Assembly (NCBI GenBank): GCA_029706075.1
Contig: JAINUG010000548.1
Coordinates: 1-64,000 of the forward strand
Length of the DNA: 64,000 bases
Direction: 5' to 3'
Source of the DNA: Aldrovandia affinis
Lineage: Eukaryota; Chordata; Actinopteri; Notacanthiformes; Halosauridae
Each line of letters starts with the position of its first letter. Position 1 is the first letter of the stretch. Shown here piece by piece: positions 58,506-64,000 of this stretch. A program made the position numbers and the translations under genes. Below the pieces are notes generated by a model. The model saw only the letters and a list, made by a program, of their open reading frames with translations, did not search any database and had not been told where the DNA came from.

Positions 58506-59694
58506 GCAAGGCAAGGCAAGTTTATTTATATAGCACATTTCATACAACAGTGGCAATTCAAAGTGCTTTACACAGAGCATAAAAATACAGAATAAGGAGA
58601 ATAAGTAAGAAAATACAAATAAATGTATATAGAATAAAAATGAGATATAAAAAGTAAAAGAGTAAAACAAAGTGCATTGCACATAAAAATAATTGGTAAG
58701 AAAATACAAATAGGTGTATATGTAATAAAATTAAGATATAAAGAGTAAAATAGTAAATCAAAGTGCTAGAATTTAATCGTAGATACTGCAAAACATGAAG
58801 GTTTTAAGCCTGGTTTTGAATATATTTAGAGTTTGGGCCTGTTTGAGTTCTTCAGGGAGTTTATTCCAGATGCATGAGGCAGAGTGACTAAAAGCTGCTT
58901 CACCATGTTTTGTTTTCACTCTTGGAGTGTTTAATAGACTGGTCTCAGATGACCTTAGGGGTCTAGCTGGAATGTAGGGTGAAAGGAGGTCTGATATGTA
59001 TTTTGGCCCAAGACCATTTAGTGATTTATAAACAATTAGGAGTACTTTAAATTCAATTCTCTGACAGACTGGTAGCCAGTGTAGAGATCTGAGAATTGGT
59101 GTGATGTGTTCAAATTTTTTAGTTTTAGTTAAGACTCTAGCAGCGGCATTTTGGACAAGCTGCAATTTGCGAACAGCCCCTTTAGATAGGCCTGTCAGAA
59201 GACCATTACAATAATCAAGCCTACTCGAAATAAATGCATGGATGAGCTTTTCAAGATCTTGTTTAGACATGAAACCTCTAATTCTTGCTATGTTTTTCAG
59301 GTGATAGTAGGCTGATTTAGTTATTGAGTTTATGTGGCTGTTAAAATTTAGATCGGAGTCTAGAATTACACCAAGATTTCTGACCTGGTTTTTAGTCTGA
59401 AGAGAGAGAGAATCAAGGTGGGCACTGACTTTCGATCTTTTTTCATGTGCACCGAAGACAGTTATCTCAGTTTTCTCTTTGTTTAGCTGGAGAAAATTGT
59501 GTCTCATCCAGCTGTTTATCTGTTCAATGCCTTTACAGAGATTGTCGATGGGACTATAGTCATTTGGTGAGAGGGCTATGTAAATTTTGAGTGTCATCTG
59601 CACAGTTGTGGTAGGCAAATTTATACTTTTTTAAGATGTGTCCTAATGGAAGCATGTAGAGATTGAATAAAAGGGGGCCAAGGATTGATCCATA
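58506..59694 (-). mobile_element. L2 LINE, 3' half
   Basis: 281-codon frame 58,773-59,618: LQLNKEKTEITVFGAHEKRS, VRNLGVILDSDLNFNSHINS, RLDYCNGLLTGLSKGAVRKL, RSLHWLPVCQRIEFKVLLIV, to a stop, followed by a 3' UTR ending ...GCTATATAAATAAACTTGCC. Upstream QGS-like [20 protein letters not shown] at 59,640-59,694. Long and open, so relatively recent. Confidence 0.85.
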
Positions 59695-59697
59695 GCA

Positions 59698-59853
59698 ATG
59701 TCTACGTAAGGAACGTAAACATAAGACGGCCCTTGAACTAGACAACAAAATAAGTGAGCAGGGACTGGTCACATCTAAACAATGCAACGTTTCAATTAGT
59801 TTTATGACGATGAATGGAAGGAGTGCCTTCTCGTTTTCACCTTTTATTGGCAG
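59698..59853. other. Distal flank of the duplicated block, unit 3
   Basis: Counterpart of 16,258-16,430. Homology to unit 1 stops after TTTTCACCTTTTATTGG. Confidence 0.7.
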
Positions 59854-60066
59854 ATTTTTGGTAAGTCCCACCCCACTTTGAATGGGGAAATCTCCACTCA
59901 TCTTTACCCGAACAATGTGACAATACAAACACCACACGGTGAGAATCTTGGCTTTTAAACGCATTTTCTGATTAAAGATAGGTTAAAAATAGTTTATTTT
60001 ATAGCCGGAAAAGCGCGACTTCAAATACGTTAGAGGCTCATTGAGATGTTTCCATTTTCATGTAGG

Positions 60067-60355
60067 AAGTAGAGATGCACCGATTGCGATTTTCTTGGCC
60101 GATTCCGATTTCCAATTTTTGATTAGTCTGACTTGCCGATACCGATTTTGGCCGATTCCGATTTGTTTTCCTAAAAACAATAATTGACAACTTACACAAA
60201 CATTTTTGTAACTTTGCTTTAATAGAAAATTAAGATTGACAATTCTGAGGTAGGTCAGAAGCATGAGGTAGGTCTCACTAAAACACATTTCAAAATAAAA
60301 AAAGTGTTCCAGGTTACTGGACAGAGCTTTTCTTTTTTTGTGCAAATTAAATTTT
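60067..60355. mobile_element. hAT fragment, same family as 926-2588
   Basis: Starts TAGAGATGCACCGATTGCGA and matches about 290 bp of the unit 1 hAT, then breaks off at 60,355 where the CR1 begins. Confidence 0.8.
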
Positions 60356-60424
60356 TCCTAGTGTCCGTGTGAAATTTACCCTTTGTCAGTTTCCATTTAT
60401 GCCCCCTCGTTCTGCTAACCGAAC

Positions 60425-63150
60425 TCAACTTGAATAATTTCTAAAATTCACTTTGTTAATTCCTTTAATAAATTTAAAAGCCTCAATCAAATCTCCCCTA
60501 AGTCTCCTTTTACTAAGCTTGAATAGTCCAAGCATCTCTAGCCTTTCCTCATAACACTTGTCTTTTATGCCTGGAATCAGTCTGGTTGCCCGTCTTTGGA
60601 CCTTTTCCAGCGCATCTATATCTTTTTGTAATGCGGTCCCCAGAACTGCACACAATACTCCAAGTGTGGCCTAACAAGAGCACTGTATAGTGTGCGTATG
60701 ATCTCCTTCGATTTGTACTCTATACTCTTGGCTATGTATCCCAGCATCCTGTTGGCTTTTTTAACTGCTACCGCACATTGACCAGTCCCTGACAAGCTTT
60801 GATCAACTAGGACTCCTAGGTCTTTTTCTACGTGTGCACATTCTAGTTTTCTACCTCCCATAAAATAATCCTGTCCTATGTTTTTATTCCCCACATGTAG
60901 AACTTTACATTTAGTTATATTAAATTTCATTTGCCAGGTTTCTGCCCATTTCTGGATTCTATTCAGATCGTCTTGGATTACTTTAGTAGATTCCTGACTA
61001 TTTGCTAAGCCTCCCAGTTTTGTATCATCTGCAAATTTAACTAATGTACTTTCAATGTCCATATCAATGTCATTTATGTAGATAATAAAGAGCAGTGGTC
61101 CCAGCACCGATCCCTGCGGAACTCCACTTCCCACTATACCCTCCTCGGATAAGATCCCGCCTATTACTACCCTTTGTGTTCTATCCAGTAACCAGTTCCG
61201 AACCCACTCTAAAATGCCTCCTATAATTCCTACTGCTCTCATTTTGATAATGAGTTTGTCATGTGGCACCTTATCAAATGCTTTTTGGAAATCTAAGTAT
61301 ATAATATCATACGCCTTTCTCTCATCCAGACACTTGGTTGCTTCCTCAAAAATGTCAGCAGATTTGTCTGACATGACCTACCCTTGCAAAAAACCATGCT
61401 GGCTATCCCTTAGGATGTTGTAATTTTCTAGGAATACTTCTAGTTTATCTTTAATAATAGATTCTAATATTTTGCATATGATGCAAGTTAAACTAATAGG
61501 CCTATAGTTTCCTGGATCAGTACGGTCCCCTTTCTTATATATTGGTACCACAATACCCTGTTTCCAGTCATTAGGTACTTCACCAGTCTTTAAAGACAGT
61601 CTAAAAATACTTGCCAGTGGTTTATAAATGATCTCGCTTAACTCCTTTAGTACCCTGGGGTATATGCCATCCGGGCCGGCTGCTTTATTAGTCTTTAATT
61701 TTTGTAATTTACCCAATACTTCCATCTCCCCTATCTCTGTATCCGCTAAGACTTTCTGAGTAATGAATATGCCTTCCGGCCTATTAGCAGCCTCTTCTCT
61801 GGTAAAACTATCTACAAAACAGCCATTTAGAGCATCTGCAATATCCTTATTTTACAGAGCAGTGCCCGTCTTTGTTTTTAATTCCCTTAATCTCCTCTTT
61901 GACTTTTCTTTTCCTACTACAGTATTGAAAGAAACGCTTAGGGTTACTTTTAGCATTTTCTGCGATTTGCCTTTCGTAGATCCTTTTGGCTACCCTTAGT
62001 TCTTTTTTGACCTTAGCACGCACACGACAATATTCAGCCTTATTACTCTCGGTACTGTTGTTTTTATATATCTTAAACAGTTTTTTCTTCTCCCTCAAAT
62101 TCTGTCGCATATCTTTATTTATCCACGGTGGGGACTGCTTTTTCAACGTACTTTTTTCGCACCGTAGGAATAAATTTACACTGTGCATCAAGTATAACCC
62201 TTTTAAACTTGTCCCACTTTTCATTCACTGTCCTACACTCCAGAAGATGTCCCCAGTCTACCATGCTTAATTCTAATCGCATCTGTTTAAAGTTGGCACG
62301 CCTAAAATGTAAAATCCTTGTGTTAGATGGGGCCCTCTTAGTTTGCCATAATATATCGAATCCGATTGCGGAATGGTCGCTTGTCCCAATGGGTTCCATT
62401 ACCTCTATACTACTGATTCTGTCGGCGTCATTACATAACACCAGATCTAGGATTGAATTTCCTCTTGTAGGCTGTCTAACATATTGTGCCAAAAAAGATC
62501 ATTAATAACATCTAGAAATTCTTCCTCCCTATTTCCTTGTCCTGTCTCCAATTCCCAATTAATACCAGGGTAATTTAAGTCACCCATGATAATAGTCTCA
62601 CCTCCTCTGCAAGCTTGTTTTATATTTTCAAAAAGCATTATATTCATATTGCTGTCTGAAGCTGGTGGTCGATAACACACCCCTATATTTAATCCCTTCT
62701 CATGTTCCCCTATGAGCTTTATCCAAATATCCTCGCTAGGCATGCGTTGGCTAGTTTCTGGAAACTCCTGCACATTTAGATTATCTTTCACATACAGTGC
62801 CACACCCCCACCTCTCTTACCGGATCTATCCTTCCTAATAAGTTTATACCCTTCTATATTGTATTCGTCCCGTCCTCTTCTCCCAGCCACGTCTCTGTAA
62901 TCCCTACGATATCATAGCCTTTGCTATTGATCTCAACCTCTATTTCCAGAAATTTATTTTTTTTACTTCTAGCATTAAAACATAGACATTTCAGACTACT
63001 GTTTCTACTATTGCTCTCCCGCTCCCTCACTCCCTTCCATCCCAAGCCACACTTGCTAACATTTTGTTTACTCAAGACTTTATTCTTGCTTTCCCTGTTA
63101 TATGTAGTCTTGACAGACTCCATCTGGGCAGTCTGCACCACCCTACCCAT
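60425..63150 (-). pseudogene. CR1 ORF2: endonuclease and reverse transcriptase, several frame breaks
   Basis: Order: CLCFNARSKKNKFLEIEV and IVGITETWLGEEDG (endonuclease), KRGGGVALYVKDNLN, ETIIMGDLNYPGINWE, SDHSAIGFD; then [92 protein letters not shown] (catalytic F-A-D-D), LGVLVDQSL, ALVRPHLEYCVQFWGPHYKK, KVQRRATRLIPGIKDKCYEE. Frame breaks lie near 60,630, 61,375, 61,850, 62,150, 62,480 and 62,890. The enzyme copies LINE RNA into DNA at a nicked target; this copy cannot make it intact. Confidence 0.87.
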
Positions 63151-63182
63151 TTCGCTCTCTATCCTCCCTGCCCCCCGCGTCC

Positions 63183-63974
63183 CTAGTTTAAATAATCCTG
63201 CGCTACCCTAAGCATACGCTGCCCCAGAGCATAGGTACCCATCCGGTTCAGGTGTAACCCATCAGGCTTGTATAGGTCACCCCTGTTCCAGAAGAAGTCC
63301 CAGTGCTCAATAAATCTATACCCCTCTTTCCTACAGAAGGATTGTAGCCACGTGTTAAACCTATAGATAAACTTCAGCTTCCCTCTGCTTGCACGTGGTA
63401 CTGGTAGAATTCCCGAGAAGACTACCGTGGAGGTTTTGCTCCTAATCTTTGCTGCTAGATCCTCAAATTTATCTTGCAGGACCTCCAACCTGCCCTTTCC
63501 CATGTCATTGGTCCCTACGTGGACCATGACCACTGGATCCCCTTCTGCTTTGGCCAGGAGCTTGTCCACACGCTCAAGGAGATCCCCAACCTGGGCACCA
63601 GGCAGGCAACACACCGTGCGAGTCTCCTTGGCCTGGGAACAGACTATGCTGTCCACTCCCCTAATTATGGAATCCCCCACTACTAACAACTCCCTTTCCC
63701 TGGGAGATGTGGCCATCAGGGTGTCCTGTGGCACATGCATCCCCCGTCTCTCAGGGTCACGGGCCACAGATTCCTGCAAGGGCTGGAATCTGTTGGACAC
63801 CTCAACCTCTGGAGATGCCGCCCCTTTGTGGTGTGCAAGCCCTTTCCTACTTTTATTTCTGACTGTGACCCACCTGTCACTTCCTGTCTGCTTTAAGTTC
63901 TTCCCTCCTCCCAGCCTAGGCGTGCACACCTTCTCCCTAACGGACGTTCTAATTGGTTCTAAGAACCCTGACAA
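63183..63974 (-). CDS. CR1 ORF1 with SGNH-hydrolase (esterase) domain, 5' end may extend past edge
   Basis: An uninterrupted frame of 263 codons. ELLVVGDSIIRGVDSIV holds the GDS nucleophile block, VVMVHVGTNDMGKG the GxND block, and YKPDGLHLNRMGTYAL the D-x-x-H block, so Ser, Asn, Asp and His of the SGNH fold are all present. Esterase ORF1 proteins are known from CR1 LINEs, where they are thought to act with the RNA particle. Frame intact while ORF2 is broken. Confidence 0.82.
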   Translation of the reverse strand: MSGFLEPIRTSVREKVCTPRLGGGKNLKQTGSDRWVTVRNKSRKGLAHHKGAASPEVEVSNRFQPLQESVARDPERRGMHVPQDTLMATSPRERELLVVGDSIIRGVDSIVCSQAKETRTVCCLPGAQVGDLLERVDKLLAKAEGDPVVMVHVGTNDMGKGRLEVLQDKFEDLAAKIRSKTSTVVFSGILPVPRASRGKLKFIYRFNTWLQSFCRKEGYRFIEHWDFFWNRGDLYKPDGLHLNRMGTYALGQRMLRVAQDYLN

Positions 63975-64000
63975 TTGTGGACTCTGTACGGCCGATACGG

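Larger units (their letters stand above)
60356..64000 (-). mobile_element. CR1-clade LINE, long copy running off the right edge
   Basis: Minus strand carries ORF1 (63,183-63,974) and ORF2 (about 60,425-63,150). The 3' end lies near 60,356. No target duplication visible. The 5' end is outside the window. Confidence 0.87.

Noticed and set aside
58380..58791. Phe/Tyr/Leu-rich membrane-like frames
   Set aside because: Translations of the AT-rich L2 3' UTR; no conserved sequence.

Overview
The window is teleost fish nuclear DNA; I cannot name the species. Evidence is split genes with GT/AG introns, long CA/GT microsatellites, and a dense set of fish-type transposable elements (L2/CR1 LINEs, Tc1, pogo, hAT, piggyBac, tRNA-derived SINEs). 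I see no bacterial operon, CRISPR array, rRNA or functional tRNA gene.

The backbone is a block present three times in the same orientation. Unit 1 covers about 1-16,430 (its left end lies outside the window), unit 2 about 31,232-43,671 and unit 3 about 43,796-59,853. In order, each block carries: a minus-strand C-type lectin receptor gene with a decayed Tc1 copy in one intron; a TA-flanked MITE; a relic second cytoplasmic exon; an L2 LINE 3' end; an unexplained stretch with a 96-codon open frame; and a decayed BED/ZBED-type hAT transposase on the minus strand. The units differ mainly by later insertions. Unit 1 has a 1.66 kb hAT, a palindromic MITE and a 2.9 kb pogo-like transposon. Unit 2 has a LINE nested inside the L2. 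Unit 3 has two Tc1 elements inside the hAT gene plus two LINE fragments at its end.

The lectins are type II membrane receptors: a short cytoplasmic tail with two tyrosine motifs at ITAM-like spacing, one TM exon, a neck exon, and a C-type lectin domain in three exons. Copy 1 is open in all five visible exons. Copy 2 has all six exons but a stop in the neck exon, which is frame-neutral and could be skipped. Copy 3 has a 29-bp frameshifting deletion in the tail exon and no final exon. Just after the TM exon an expandable CA-rich repeat carries extra copies of the 5' splice-site sequence.

Between units 1 and 2 (16.4-31.2 kb) lie a Tc1 fragment, a C2H2 zinc-finger gene with five small indels in its finger array (18.7-19.8 kb), a probable solo LTR inside an older repeat, a piggyBac 3' end, hAT MITEs with clean 8-bp target duplications, a second pogo remnant, a hAT with an N-terminal zinc finger split by a Tc1 with long inverted repeats, and an internally deleted L2. 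The right end (60.4-64.0 kb) is a long minus-strand CR1 LINE with an SGNH-esterase ORF1 and EN-RT ORF2.

The only likely host genes are the lectins and the zinc-finger gene. All family calls come from reading translated motifs; no database search was done.
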